Positions 6,034 to 13,907 of a DNA stretch of 14,760 nucleotides are shown here, piece by piece. The translations under genes were made by a program, and so were the position numbers. The notes under the pieces were generated by a model that was given only the letters and a program-made list of their open reading frames with translations, did not search any database and was not told the origin of the DNA. The DNA comes from an uncultured Lachnospiraceae bacterium (GTDB lineage Bacteria > Bacillota > Clostridia > Lachnospirales > Lachnospiraceae): positions 1 to 14,760 of the forward strand of contig CATZYB010000043.1 of assembly GCA_958426095.1 (NCBI GenBank), given 5' to 3'. Within the stretch, counting starts at the first letter, position 1. Each line of letters opens with the position of its first letter.

Positions 6034-7807
6034 TATGATTCGGCGGATTTTAAAAATTTCAGGGAAGCATAGAAATAAAATTATTCTCGGTATTTTTTTG
6101 AATCTGTTAAAAACGATATCCATGGGATTGATGCTGCTGGCCATTTTTGTGGTGGCAGAAAATCTGAATCATCTGACCACCGGTGTTATACTAAAATGTT
6201 TTGTAATTCTCGTGGTCAGTATTGTCGGACGGTTTTTCTTTCAATGGATGATGGATATCAGCATGAGCGCCAAAGGCTTTGATATATTCCGGGATTACCG
6301 TCTGGCTATCGGCGATAAGATGCGGGAGGCGCCGATGGGCTATTTTTCAGAACAGAAACTTGGAAGTATTCAGACGGTGCTGACCTCGACGGTCAATGAG
6401 CTGGAGCAATATTCCATGCTGGCCATTACCGATTTGACCGGCGGCGTCTTGATGACTCTGGTCATGATGGTATATTTTCTGTTTTTCAATCCGATATTTG
6501 CCCTGATTACTTTGGCGGGCTTGTGTGTGGGCATGTGGGTGCTGAATATGATTCAGAAGGAAGCCAGTCTCCATACGCCGAGGGTGCTGGCTGCCCAGGA
6601 GAATATGACGGCCCAGGCGCTGGAATATATTCGGGGCATTGCGGTTTTGCGGGCTTTTTCTCAGGAAGAAGGCAGTGAAACAGCGATTTATGATGCTTTC
6701 GACAAAAAGCGGCAGGCCGATTTAGACCAGGAGTATGCATCCCTGCCTCTTTTGAAAATTTATCAGGCTGTCTATAAGGTGACTGGCTGCGTACTCATGT
6801 TTACGGCGGTGGATCTGTTCATCGGCGGCAGTATTCCGATGTCCTACTGTCTGATGTTTATTGTCAGCGCCTTTCTTGTTTACTCGGAAATGGAGCAGAT
6901 GGGGGACGGCGCTTTCCTGGCAAAGAAGATCACGACCGAGTTAAATCGGCTGGAAACCGTGACCGATATGCCAGTGATGGATACCAGTGACAAAGAACTG
7001 CAGCCGGAGAATTTTGATATAGAGCTGAAAGACATATCCTTTGGCTATACGGTAGGCAGCGAGTCCGGGAAGGGTATGCCGGCCGACGATGGCCGTGAGA
7101 TTATTCACCATCTGTCCATGAAGGTGCCTCAGGGAACAACCTGCGCCATTGTGGGACCGTCCGGTTCGGGAAAGACAACACTGTGTAATCTGATCGCCAG
7201 ATTCTGGGATGTACAGAGCGGTGAGGTTCTTGTCGGCGGACAAAATGTGAAGGACTATACGGCGGACAGTTTGATGCAATATATCAGTATGGTTTTTCAA
7301 AATGTTTACTTATTTCATGATACAATAGAAAATAATATTCGGTTTGGTAATCCGGAAGCTACCCATGAACAGGTTGTTGAAGCGGCGAAGCGGGCGAGAT
7401 GCCACGAGTTTATTTCCTCCCTGCCGGAGGGGTATCAGACAATTGTCGGCGAGGGCGGTTCGACTTTGTCCGGTGGGGAAAAACAGAGAATTTCCATTGC
7501 CCGGGCCGTTTTAAAGGACGCGCCGATCATCATTCTGGATGAAGCGACTTCCAGCGTGGACCCGGAAAATGAACATGAGCTTTTGGGGGCTATCCGGGAA
7601 CTGACACGGGGGAAGACGTTGATTTCCATTGCACATCGGCTGACGACGGTCCGGGATGCGAACCAGATCCTGGTCATTGACGGAGGTCGGGTAGTACAGA
7701 AAGGAAGCCACAGTCAGCTGATGGCCGAAGACGGTATTTATAAACGTTTCTGGAAGCAGCGTGAGGCCGCCATCGGATGGAAGCTTGGATTGGAAGGAAA
7801 AGGATAA
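6026..7807 (+). CDS. Exporter-fold ABC transporter half (membrane plus ATPase domain), second of a pair
   Basis: The partner of the preceding half-transporter: 593 residues with an N-terminal six-helix membrane domain (to about 320) and a C-terminal ATPase domain. Motifs: Walker A GPSGSGKTT (377-385), Q-loop Gln425, signature LSGGEKQ (481-487), Walker B Asp505-Glu506 followed by ATSSVDPENE, and switch His537. Both partners keep the catalytic Glu and the signature, so the predicted heterodimer has two canonical ATP sites. A polar insertion of about 15 residues (343-357) follows the A-loop Tyr341. The start at 6026 is chosen because it overlaps the upstream stop by 8 bases and follows a GGGAGAG ribosome binding site; a longer in-frame reading from 5894 lies wholly inside the upstream gene. 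Substrate and direction are unproven; siderophore or metal-chelate transport is the favoured reading. Confidence 0.93.
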   Translation: MLSMIRRILKISGKHRNKIILGIFLNLLKTISMGLMLLAIFVVAENLNHLTTGVILKCFVILVVSIVGRFFFQWMMDISMSAKGFDIFRDYRLAIGDKMREAPMGYFSEQKLGSIQTVLTSTVNELEQYSMLAITDLTGGVLMTLVMMVYFLFFNPIFALITLAGLCVGMWVLNMIQKEASLHTPRVLAAQENMTAQALEYIRGIAVLRAFSQEEGSETAIYDAFDKKRQADLDQEYASLPLLKIYQAVYKVTGCVLMFTAVDLFIGGSIPMSYCLMFIVSAFLVYSEMEQMGDGAFLAKKITTELNRLETVTDMPVMDTSDKELQPENFDIELKDISFGYTVGSESGKGMPADDGREIIHHLSMKVPQGTTCAIVGPSGSGKTTLCNLIARFWDVQSGEVLVGGQNVKDYTADSLMQYISMVFQNVYLFHDTIENNIRFGNPEATHEQVVEAAKRARCHEFISSLPEGYQTIVGEGGSTLSGGEKQRISIARAVLKDAPIIILDEATSSVDPENEHELLGAIRELTRGKTLISIAHRLTTVRDANQILVIDGGRVVQKGSHSQLMAEDGIYKRFWKQREAAIGWKLGLEGKG

Positions 7808-7810
7808 GAT

Positions 7811-8797
7811 ATGGCGAAGATGTCTGAAGAATTTAATCGTATGTTTCAGGGGTATCAGGTCAGCGGAATTTCTCTGGAAGGTGAAGAAACCGTAATGTCT
7901 GTAGAAAATGAGAGCGGTTCAGGAATGATGCGATGTTATAATGTTTTTCCGGGGATTTTTCTTGTTTACAATAATATGTCTATGAAGTCCTGTTATCAGC
8001 GGGTTGAGCCTGTCAGTGGTTTTCTTCAGATGAACCATTGCCGTCGGGGATGTTTTGAATTTGAACTTGAAAACGGTTCCCGGTGCTTTATGGGTGAAGG
8101 AGATTTGGCGGTGAATGACCCGGAAATTCTGACGGTCGTCAATTCTCGGTTTCCTTTAGGCAAATATGAGGGGATTACGGTGATGATGGAACTGGAACCG
8201 GCTTCAAAATGGCTGGAGGAAAATGTTTCGTGGGCAAATGTTGATCTGTATGAAATGAAGAAAAAGCTTGGTATTCAGGATGCCGCTTTTATGGTTCGGG
8301 CCAGTGCGGGTATCCGTCATATTTTTGATGAGCTTTATGAAGTGGATGAGCGTATCCGGCGGTCATATATTATTTTGAAAATAGTGGAAATGATAATGTT
8401 TCTCGGTTTAACGGCGGAGGAAAAACAGGAATACCTTCCGAGGTTTTCATCGACGGTGGCCGATGGAACGAAGGCTGTTCATGAATATTTATCAAAGTAT
8501 CCTTTAGAACGGCTGACTTTGACGGAGCTTTCAGCCAGATTTCATATTGCGGAAACCAGTTTAAAATGCTGCTTTAAGGCGATTTATGGACAGACGCCGG
8601 GAGCTTTTATGCGCCGTGAGCGGCTTAAAATCGGTGCTCGGCTGCTGATTGGATCTCCGGAAATGAGTATCGGAGAAATTGCTCTGCAGGTCGGATATGA
8701 AAATCCAAGCAAATTTGCCAGAGCGTTTAAAGTCATGTTTGGTGAAACACCATTATCCTATCGGCATAAAGGAGTTTCCATGACGGATTGGAGCTAA
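7811..8797 (+). CDS. AraC-family transcriptional regulator
   Basis: A 328-residue regulator with a C-terminal AraC-type double helix-turn-helix domain (about 218-322). The first helix-turn-helix lies around LTLTELSARFHIAETSLKCC and the second around MSIGEIALQVGYENPSKFAR, ending in the hallmark FGETPLSYR. The N-terminal part (about 20-130) looks like a beta-rich sensing domain, with NNMSMKSCYQRVEP and the LNGSRCFMGEGDL-like region resembling clostridial AraC proteins found beside ABC transporters. PchR and YbtA, AraC proteins that sense ferric siderophores, are functional parallels, but this assignment is inference. It starts three bases after the ABC stop codon, with only a weak ribosome binding site, so it is probably translationally coupled. 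Likely targets are its own operon and the promoter at 8851-8895. Confidence 0.93.
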   Translation: MAKMSEEFNRMFQGYQVSGISLEGEETVMSVENESGSGMMRCYNVFPGIFLVYNNMSMKSCYQRVEPVSGFLQMNHCRRGCFEFELENGSRCFMGEGDLAVNDPEILTVVNSRFPLGKYEGITVMMELEPASKWLEENVSWANVDLYEMKKKLGIQDAAFMVRASAGIRHIFDELYEVDERIRRSYIILKIVEMIMFLGLTAEEKQEYLPRFSSTVADGTKAVHEYLSKYPLERLTLTELSARFHIAETSLKCCFKAIYGQTPGAFMRRERLKIGARLLIGSPEMSIGEIALQVGYENPSKFARAFKVMFGETPLSYRHKGVSMTDWS

Positions 8798-8850
8798 AAA
8801 AAGACGCGGCGGAGTGGAAAACTCCAAAAAGGCATGATAGAATAACTTTT

Positions 8851-8895
8851 GTTACAGAAGAGGACTCGTAACAGAGCGAGCCCTTTTTCTATAAT
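8851..8895 (+). promoter_or_regulatory. Promoter of the importer operon with direct repeats near the -35
   Basis: TATAAT (8890-8895) is a perfect -10 box. The best -35 at 16-base spacing is GTAACA (8868-8873), only four of six consensus bases, so the promoter may need an activator. Two imperfect direct repeats, GTTACAGAAG (8851-8860) and GTAACAGAGC (8868-8877), lie 17 bases apart at and just upstream of the -35. AraC-family activators commonly bind such tandem sites, and the AraC gene ends immediately upstream. The -10 is directly seen; the AraC site is inference. Confidence 0.6.
8862..8888 (+). terminator. Rho-independent terminator after the araC gene
   Basis: GGACTCG (8862-8868) pairs with CGAGCCC (8877-8883) with one A/C mismatch around an eight-base loop, followed at once by TTTTT (8884-8888). 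It would end the exporter/araC transcript. The T run leads directly into the -10 box of the next operon, so terminator and promoter occupy the same few bases. Confidence 0.6.
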
Positions 8896-8900
8896 CATAG

Positions 8901-8916
8901 GTTAGCAAAAGCTAAC
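8901..8916 (+). promoter_or_regulatory. 16-bp inverted repeat at the importer-operon transcription start, candidate metal-repressor box
   Basis: GTTAGC (8901-8906) and GCTAAC (8911-8916) are exact reverse complements separated by AAAA, starting five bases after the perfect -10 box, so a bound protein would cover the transcription start. It differs at only two positions from the box at 4238-4253 ahead of the other operon, implying a shared regulator. Half-sites GGTTAG/CTAAC recall DtxR/IdeR iron boxes, but the half-sites are further apart here. Confidence 0.7.
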
Positions 8917-8939
8917 TAAAAGAAGAGAGGAGTAGAAAA

Positions 8940-9878
8940 GTGAAGCGGTATATCCGAAAGCGACTGGCAGGCTTTTTGATGGTCATGGTCGGCGTAAGTA
9001 TTTTAAGTTTTTTGCTGATTGCTTTTTCAGGCAGGGATCCGGCTGAGATTATTGCCCGGCGGGCAAATACGAATGCCACGACAGAGATGATAGAGAGTAT
9101 TCGTGTGGAAATGGGACTGGATAAGCCTCTTCCGGTCCAGTACATTCGCTGGATAAAGGGGCTTTTTACCGGAGATATGGGGATGTCGATTTATTCTTAT
9201 CAGCCCATAGCTAAAGATCTGGCGGAGTATTTTCCGACCACATTTTGCATGGTGGGACTGGCCCTTTTATGGATCCTTCTTCTCGCTATACCGACGGGCT
9301 TTTTATGTGCCCGGTTTCGAAACAGCGGATTCGACCATGCGGTTCGTGGAATCACGATTTTTGGCATATGCCTGCCGACTTTTTGGCTGGGTTTTCTCCT
9401 TCTCCTGGCCTTTGCCGTGAAGCTTTCGCTATTTAAAGTGCTTCCGGAACCGGGAATTAAAGGTTATATTCTGCCATCTTTTACCCTGGCGGTTCCGGTA
9501 GCCTGCTCTATGGTCCGGCTGTTTCGTTCGACGCTTTTGGCAGAACTGTCCAGTGACTATGTGCGCTATGCCAGAGCCAGAGGCTTATCTCCGAGACGCA
9601 TTTTGATATATCATGTCATGCGTAACGCTTTGCCGCCGATCATCACCGTGTTTTGCCAGTATTTGGGTTATCTGATTGCGGGAAGTGCAGTGGTGGAGAG
9701 CGTATTTTCAATGAAAGGCGTCGGCTCTTACTTGATCGGATGCGTGATTGCGTCGGACGCTTCGGCTGTGGCGACATGCACCGTCATTATTGCGGCGATT
9801 TTTGTTCTGGCAAATCTGGCCGGAGATGTGATAAACCGGGTTCTGTGCCCGTGGATGGTGAGGGAAAGCAATGTTTAA
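8940..9878 (+). CDS. ABC importer permease, NikB/DppB type
   Basis: A 312-residue inner-membrane permease of the binding-protein-dependent peptide/nickel importer class. It shows the family's N-terminal helix, the external segment with DPAEIIARR and MGLDKPLPVQYIRWIKGLFTGDMG (a hallmark of DppB/NikB/OppB), and about five further helices. The cytoplasmic EAA coupling loop that contacts the ATPases lies at about 207-235 (YVRYARARGLSPRRI). It starts with GTG at 8940, seven bases after GAGAGGAG, and is the first gene of its operon, directly downstream of the promoter and inverted-repeat box. The next permease overlaps it by 8 bases. It forms the heterodimeric channel with that protein. Substrate cannot be told from the permease alone. 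Confidence 0.95.
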   Translation: MKRYIRKRLAGFLMVMVGVSILSFLLIAFSGRDPAEIIARRANTNATTEMIESIRVEMGLDKPLPVQYIRWIKGLFTGDMGMSIYSYQPIAKDLAEYFPTTFCMVGLALLWILLLAIPTGFLCARFRNSGFDHAVRGITIFGICLPTFWLGFLLLLAFAVKLSLFKVLPEPGIKGYILPSFTLAVPVACSMVRLFRSTLLAELSSDYVRYARARGLSPRRILIYHVMRNALPPIITVFCQYLGYLIAGSAVVESVFSMKGVGSYLIGCVIASDASAVATCTVIIAAIFVLANLAGDVINRVLCPWMVRESNV

Positions 9879-10695
9879 GAAAATAATTAGAAATCCCCAG
9901 GCCGTTGTCGGTTTGATTTTGATCCTTCTTGTGGTGTTTGCGGCTCTGACCGCGCCGGTTTTGGCGCCGAATGCCCCGGAGCTTGTGGATACGACAAAAA
10001 AATATATGGCGCCCTGCGCCGAATATCCTTTGGGAACAGACCAATTGGGCCGCTGTGAATTGTCAAGGTTAATCTATGGCGCCCGATATTCTCTGGGAAT
10101 CAGCCTGCCTGTTTTGGCGGTTCTGGCTATTCTTGGGCTGGTGTTGGGAACTTTCAGTATCTGTGCCGGCGAGAAGACCGACCGGGTGCTGACGATTATC
10201 TGCGATACTTTTCTGTCTTTTCCCTCTCTGGTCATTGCCGTGGCGGTCATCGGGCTGCTTGGAAACAGTGCCAAAAACATTGTCATAGCCATTGTCGTGG
10301 CTATGTGGGCCTGGTTTACCCGGATGGTCCGCTCCTATGCGGTGGTGGAAATGGGAAAGGATTACATATTAGCAGCGAGAATCAGCGGCTGCGGAACAGT
10401 GAGATTAATTCTCCGGCATTTGATACCGAATATTCTTCCCCAATATTTTGTTTATCTGAGTACGGGCATTGCCTCGTCGATACTTATGGTTTCCAGTTTT
10501 GCCTTTTTGGGACTGGGGCTTCCGGCCGGTGTGCCGGAATGGGGAGCTATGTTAAATGAGGCCCGGTCCGGCCTGTACAGTCATCCGGAAATGCTGATTT
10601 ATCCTGGAATCTGTATCTTATTGACGGCAGCCGGATTTAATCTTTTTGGAGAGGCGTTGCGGGATATTCTTGTACCGGAGGAGGAAGATTTATGA
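9871..10695 (+). CDS. ABC importer permease, NikC/DppC type
   Basis: The second permease of the importer, 274 residues. The family markers are the N-terminal helix after NPQAVVG, the YPLGTDQLGR motif at 52-61, the EAA coupling loop around 165-191 (DYILAARISGCGTVRLILRH), and the C-terminal GLGLPAGVPEWGAMLNEAR and GEALRDILVP segments (about 213-267). YPLGTDQLGRD is usual in DppC/NikC; here the residue after Arg is Cys (R-C-E) instead of Asp, a small deviation. The start overlaps the upstream gene by 8 bases and the end overlaps the next gene by 4 (ATGA), which fits balanced production of complex subunits. Confidence 0.95.
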   Translation: MFKKIIRNPQAVVGLILILLVVFAALTAPVLAPNAPELVDTTKKYMAPCAEYPLGTDQLGRCELSRLIYGARYSLGISLPVLAVLAILGLVLGTFSICAGEKTDRVLTIICDTFLSFPSLVIAVAVIGLLGNSAKNIVIAIVVAMWAWFTRMVRSYAVVEMGKDYILAARISGCGTVRLILRHLIPNILPQYFVYLSTGIASSILMVSSFAFLGLGLPAGVPEWGAMLNEARSGLYSHPEMLIYPGICILLTAAGFNLFGEALRDILVPEEEDL

Positions 10696-11498
10696 CCCGA
10701 CTGTTAAATGTAGAACATCTGAAGATTGAATTAAAAAAGACCGGTGAGGAATTGGTACACGATATCAGTTTTTCTATAGATGCAGGTGAATCAACGGTTA
10801 TTTTAGGTCAGTCCGGAAGCGGAAAAACGATGACCTGCCGCGCCGTCATGGGACTTTTGGACAGAAAGCGGTTTCGGACGGAGGGCGGCCTTTTCTTTGA
10901 GGGGAGGCAGCTTTTAAATCTTGGATGGCGGGAAAAAAGTAAAATTTATGGCGGCGCCATCGCCATGATTCCCCAAAATCCCATGACCGGTCTGGACCCG
11001 TCCATGCGGATCGGACGGCAGATGGAGGAAACTCTGCGCCTGCATTCCGATTTACGGGGGAAGGCTCTGGACGAAAAAATTGACAGTGCCCTCGAAGCGG
11101 CCGGACTTTCAGATACGTCCGTCCTGCGAAAAAGCTATCCTTATATGCTCTCCGGCGGAATGCTCCAAAGGGTCACTATTGCTATGGCGCTGATGGTGAA
11201 CGCCCGTCTGATCGTGGCGGATGAGCCGACAACAGCCCTGGATGCGGCCCATCGGAATGGAACCGTGGACACCTTTATTAAGTTCCGGGAAAAGGGCGCG
11301 GGGGTTCTCCTTATCACCCATGATTTTTCTGTGGCAGCCCGGATGGGCGGTCGGGTTGTGGTCATGAAGGATGGCGGCATGGTAGAAAAGGGCGAGATTT
11401 TAGATGTTTTAAGCCATCCCCGGGCGGAATATACAAAAGCTTTGCTGGAAGCTTCCAGACTTTCGGAAAAACCAGGAAGGAGGGAGATACTGTGCTAG
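10692..11498 (+). CDS. ABC importer ATPase, NikD/DppD type
   Basis: A 268-residue ATPase subunit that powers the importer. Motifs: Walker A GQSGSGKT (39-46), Q-loop Gln95 within IPQNPMTGLDP (typical of the peptide/nickel class), signature LSGGMLQR (153-160), Walker B Asp177-Glu178 in VADEPTTALD, and switch His210. The SGGM-type signature and the short length are NikD-like. DppD/OppD proteins are usually about 320 or more residues and carry a C-terminal oligopeptide-transporter extension, which is missing here. It begins in a 4-base overlap with the preceding permease and overlaps the next ATPase by 7 bases. Nickel, metal-chelate or peptide substrates are all possible. Confidence 0.95.
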   Translation: MTRLLNVEHLKIELKKTGEELVHDISFSIDAGESTVILGQSGSGKTMTCRAVMGLLDRKRFRTEGGLFFEGRQLLNLGWREKSKIYGGAIAMIPQNPMTGLDPSMRIGRQMEETLRLHSDLRGKALDEKIDSALEAAGLSDTSVLRKSYPYMLSGGMLQRVTIAMALMVNARLIVADEPTTALDAAHRNGTVDTFIKFREKGAGVLLITHDFSVAARMGGRVVVMKDGGMVEKGEILDVLSHPRAEYTKALLEASRLSEKPGRREILC

Positions 11499-12199
11499 AG
11501 GCGAAAAATGTATCGAAAATCTACAAGGTGAGAGATAAAAGCGGCAGGGAAAAAATAATATATTCGGTGAACGGCGTGGATATTAAGCTGGAAAACAGGG
11601 ATTTTTCCGTATTGGTCGGTGAGAGCGGTTCGGGAAAAAGCACCTTGTCCCGTCTGCTGATGGGATTAATTCAGCCGACATCCGGGGATATATTGCTGGA
11701 CGGCGATGTCATCGCACCGGGGAAACGAAGAAAACCCAGGGAGATTTATAAAAAGCTTCAATTAGTCCTCCAGGACAGCCGGAGCGCTCTGGATCCCCAT
11801 TTTACGGTTTATCAGAGTATCGGGGAACCTATGCGGAACCTTCTTGGTCTGTCGGGGGCAGAGGAAAAACAGAGAATCCTTTGGCTGATGGAAAAAATGG
11901 AGCTGCCCGAAGAATTATTGACAAGAAAACCCTACGAGCTTTCGGGAGGGCAGCAAAAAAGGGTATGCATCGCCAGAGCGCTGGCAGCGGAACCGGAGGT
12001 CATCATATTTGATGAAGCGGTGACCGGGCTGGATGTCATTGTACGAAAGCGGATTTTAGATTTATTGAAACAGATTCATCGGGAACAGGAGATTTCTTTT
12101 CTTTTTATTACCCATGATATGGATGTGGCTTATTATCTGGCTAAAAAGATATTTGTTATGAATCAGGGAAAAATCGTGGAAAGTTTCCGCGTGAAATAA
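11492..12199 (+). CDS. ABC importer ATPase, NikE/DppF type
   Basis: The second ATPase subunit, 235 residues, starting with GTG at 11492 after an AAGGAGGGAG ribosome binding site and overlapping the preceding gene by 7 bases. Motifs: Walker A GESGSGKST (43-51), Q-loop Gln94 in VLQDSRSALDP, signature LSGGQQKR (150-157), Walker B Asp174-Glu175, and His208. The class marker QDSRSALDP is typical of DppF/NikE partners. The protein stops soon after the conserved MNQGKIVE strand, so it has no C-terminal extension and is shorter than DppF (about 330 residues). Both ATPases have complete active-site motifs, so the importer should have two working ATP sites. Confidence 0.95.
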   Translation: MLEAKNVSKIYKVRDKSGREKIIYSVNGVDIKLENRDFSVLVGESGSGKSTLSRLLMGLIQPTSGDILLDGDVIAPGKRRKPREIYKKLQLVLQDSRSALDPHFTVYQSIGEPMRNLLGLSGAEEKQRILWLMEKMELPEELLTRKPYELSGGQQKRVCIARALAAEPEVIIFDEAVTGLDVIVRKRILDLLKQIHREQEISFLFITHDMDVAYYLAKKIFVMNQGKIVESFRVK

Positions 12200-12219
12200 A
12201 TTTTTAAGGAGGATGCGTT

Positions 12220-13896
12220 ATGAAATTCAGAAAGATAACAGCAGCTATGTTAATGACGGCGATGGCGGTGAGCCTGACAGCCTGCGGCTCAAAGGACACC
12301 GGGACGGGCGGCTCCGGGGCAGAGTCGGAGGAAACAGGAAATGCCGGAGCAGAAAGTGAAAGCGGAGAAAAGACGGTGACATTGGCGGAAATATGGGATT
12401 TTTCGGCAGGATTTTATCCGGTCATGACAGCCAGTGAAGCAAGCAATTATGGCTCTATTTATTGGAGCAGGAATTTTTATAATACCCTTGTCCGTTATGA
12501 TGACAACGGTGAAATTTCCGGGGAACTGGCGGAAAGCTGGGAGATGAGTGAGGACGGAAAAACCTATACTTTCCATTTGCGTGACGGCGTTAAATTCTCT
12601 GACGGTACGGATCTGACTTCGGCGGCCGTAAAGTCCAGTTTTGAGGCGGCCGTTCAGAATCTGGGACAGTTTAATGGTTCCTACGGAAAGCTGACGACGC
12701 TGATCACAGATGTAGAAACACCGGATGATGGGACGGTTGTGCTTCATTTAAGCCAGCCTTATTATGGCGTTCTCAATGATCTGACAATGGCCTGCCCGAT
12801 GGCCATTGTAAATCCAGTGGGATTGAATGAGGATCTGACGGTTAAAGAAGCTGCGAAGACTCAGACTTTTGGCACAGGTCCATATATGTATGCCGGAGAT
12901 TTTTCAGATAATACCTATACTTTTGTGCGTAATCCGTATTACTGGGGTGAAGCGCCGGAGGCGGATTCCTTTAAGGTGAAGGTCATTGAGGATGCGGACG
13001 CCCGTGTGCTTGCGCTGAGGAATGGAGAAATTGACGGAATTCTCGGTTCCAGCCGTCTGACTTATGATGCCTATAATGAATTATCCGGCGACGACAGCTG
13101 CAAAACAGCAGTGGACGACGCCGCGTGTATGACAAGATATCTTGGACTGAACCTGTCCAAAGCGCCTTTCGATGATATTAAGGTACGCCAGGCCGTGGCT
13201 TACGCTGTTGATACAGAAGGATTGAGCAGTTCTGTGTTCCAGGGCATTGAGGAACCGGCGGAGTCTCTCTTTGAAAAGGGTAAGCCGTATTGCGGCGTGG
13301 AAACGGCAACCTATGATCTGGATGTGGATAAAGCAAATCTTCTGATGGAAGAGGCCGGATGGGTGGACAGTGACGGCGACGGTGTCCGGGAAAAAGACGG
13401 GCAGAAGCTGGAATATACCATGACCTATACGTCGGATCATGGAACTTTGGACGATGCGGCCCTTGCCATTGCCGGACAACTGGAAAAGATAGGCTTTAAG
13501 ATTACGGCCAGCGGTTCGGATATGATGACCTGGTACAGTACGATTCTTGGCGGTGATTATGAAATCACGATTTATCAAACCTATGGAGGTTCGTTTGACC
13601 CGTCGGCTATCGTGACAAATATGAATCCGGATGCAAGTACGGACCCTGTAGCCATGCAGTTTGCCGCATTTTTTGAAGGTGGAAAAGATTTGATCACGGA
13701 GCTTGACAGTACGCCGGATGAGGAACGGGTACAGGAAATTTACGACGAAATTTTGAATACGATTGCCGACGAAGCTCTTGTTGTTCCGTTATCCTATACA
13801 CGGGAATTTGGGGCATGGAACAGTGATGTCATTGAAAACTATACATTTTATCCGGACAATCTGTATATCATCGCAGCGAATATTGATGTGAAATAG
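12220..13896 (+). CDS. Lipoprotein substrate-binding protein, NikA/OppA (SBP_bac_5) family
   Basis: The extracellular receptor of the importer, 558 residues. A lipoprotein signal peptide ends in the lipobox LTAC with Cys22 as the lipid anchor, followed by a Gly/Ser/Glu-rich linker (about 23-50). The mature part has family 5 binding-protein signatures: NTLVRYDDNGEISGELAESW, YTFHLRDGVKFSDGT, FGTGPYMYAG and VRNPYYWGEAPEAD. The IYQTYGGSFDPSA segment near 451-463 resembles the NikA-type W/Y-G-x-x-x-D-P region more than OppA. A DSDGDG run (383-388) looks like a calcium-loop motif common in this family. AAGGAGG sits 8 bases before the ATG. It follows the ATPase genes by 20 bases, an order opposite to E. 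coli nikABCDE. Ligand is unknown; a metal chelate or small peptide is likely. Confidence 0.95.
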   Translation: MKFRKITAAMLMTAMAVSLTACGSKDTGTGGSGAESEETGNAGAESESGEKTVTLAEIWDFSAGFYPVMTASEASNYGSIYWSRNFYNTLVRYDDNGEISGELAESWEMSEDGKTYTFHLRDGVKFSDGTDLTSAAVKSSFEAAVQNLGQFNGSYGKLTTLITDVETPDDGTVVLHLSQPYYGVLNDLTMACPMAIVNPVGLNEDLTVKEAAKTQTFGTGPYMYAGDFSDNTYTFVRNPYYWGEAPEADSFKVKVIEDADARVLALRNGEIDGILGSSRLTYDAYNELSGDDSCKTAVDDAACMTRYLGLNLSKAPFDDIKVRQAVAYAVDTEGLSSSVFQGIEEPAESLFEKGKPYCGVETATYDLDVDKANLLMEEAGWVDSDGDGVREKDGQKLEYTMTYTSDHGTLDDAALAIAGQLEKIGFKITASGSDMMTWYSTILGGDYEITIYQTYGGSFDPSAIVTNMNPDASTDPVAMQFAAFFEGGKDLITELDSTPDEERVQEIYDEILNTIADEALVVPLSYTREFGAWNSDVIENYTFYPDNLYIIAANIDVK

Positions 13897-13907
13897 GAGG
13901 GACAGAC

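Noticed and set aside
8811..8825. GGAGT/ACTCC hairpin just after araC as the main terminator
   Set aside because: The stem is only five pairs and is followed by five A residues rather than T; the hairpin at 8862-8888 with a T run is the better candidate.
13081..13578. 165-residue open frame antisense to the binding protein gene (and a similar one at 12289-12747)
   Set aside because: Both lie opposite the well-conserved binding protein, have no ribosome binding site or family signal, and reflect codon bias of the real gene.
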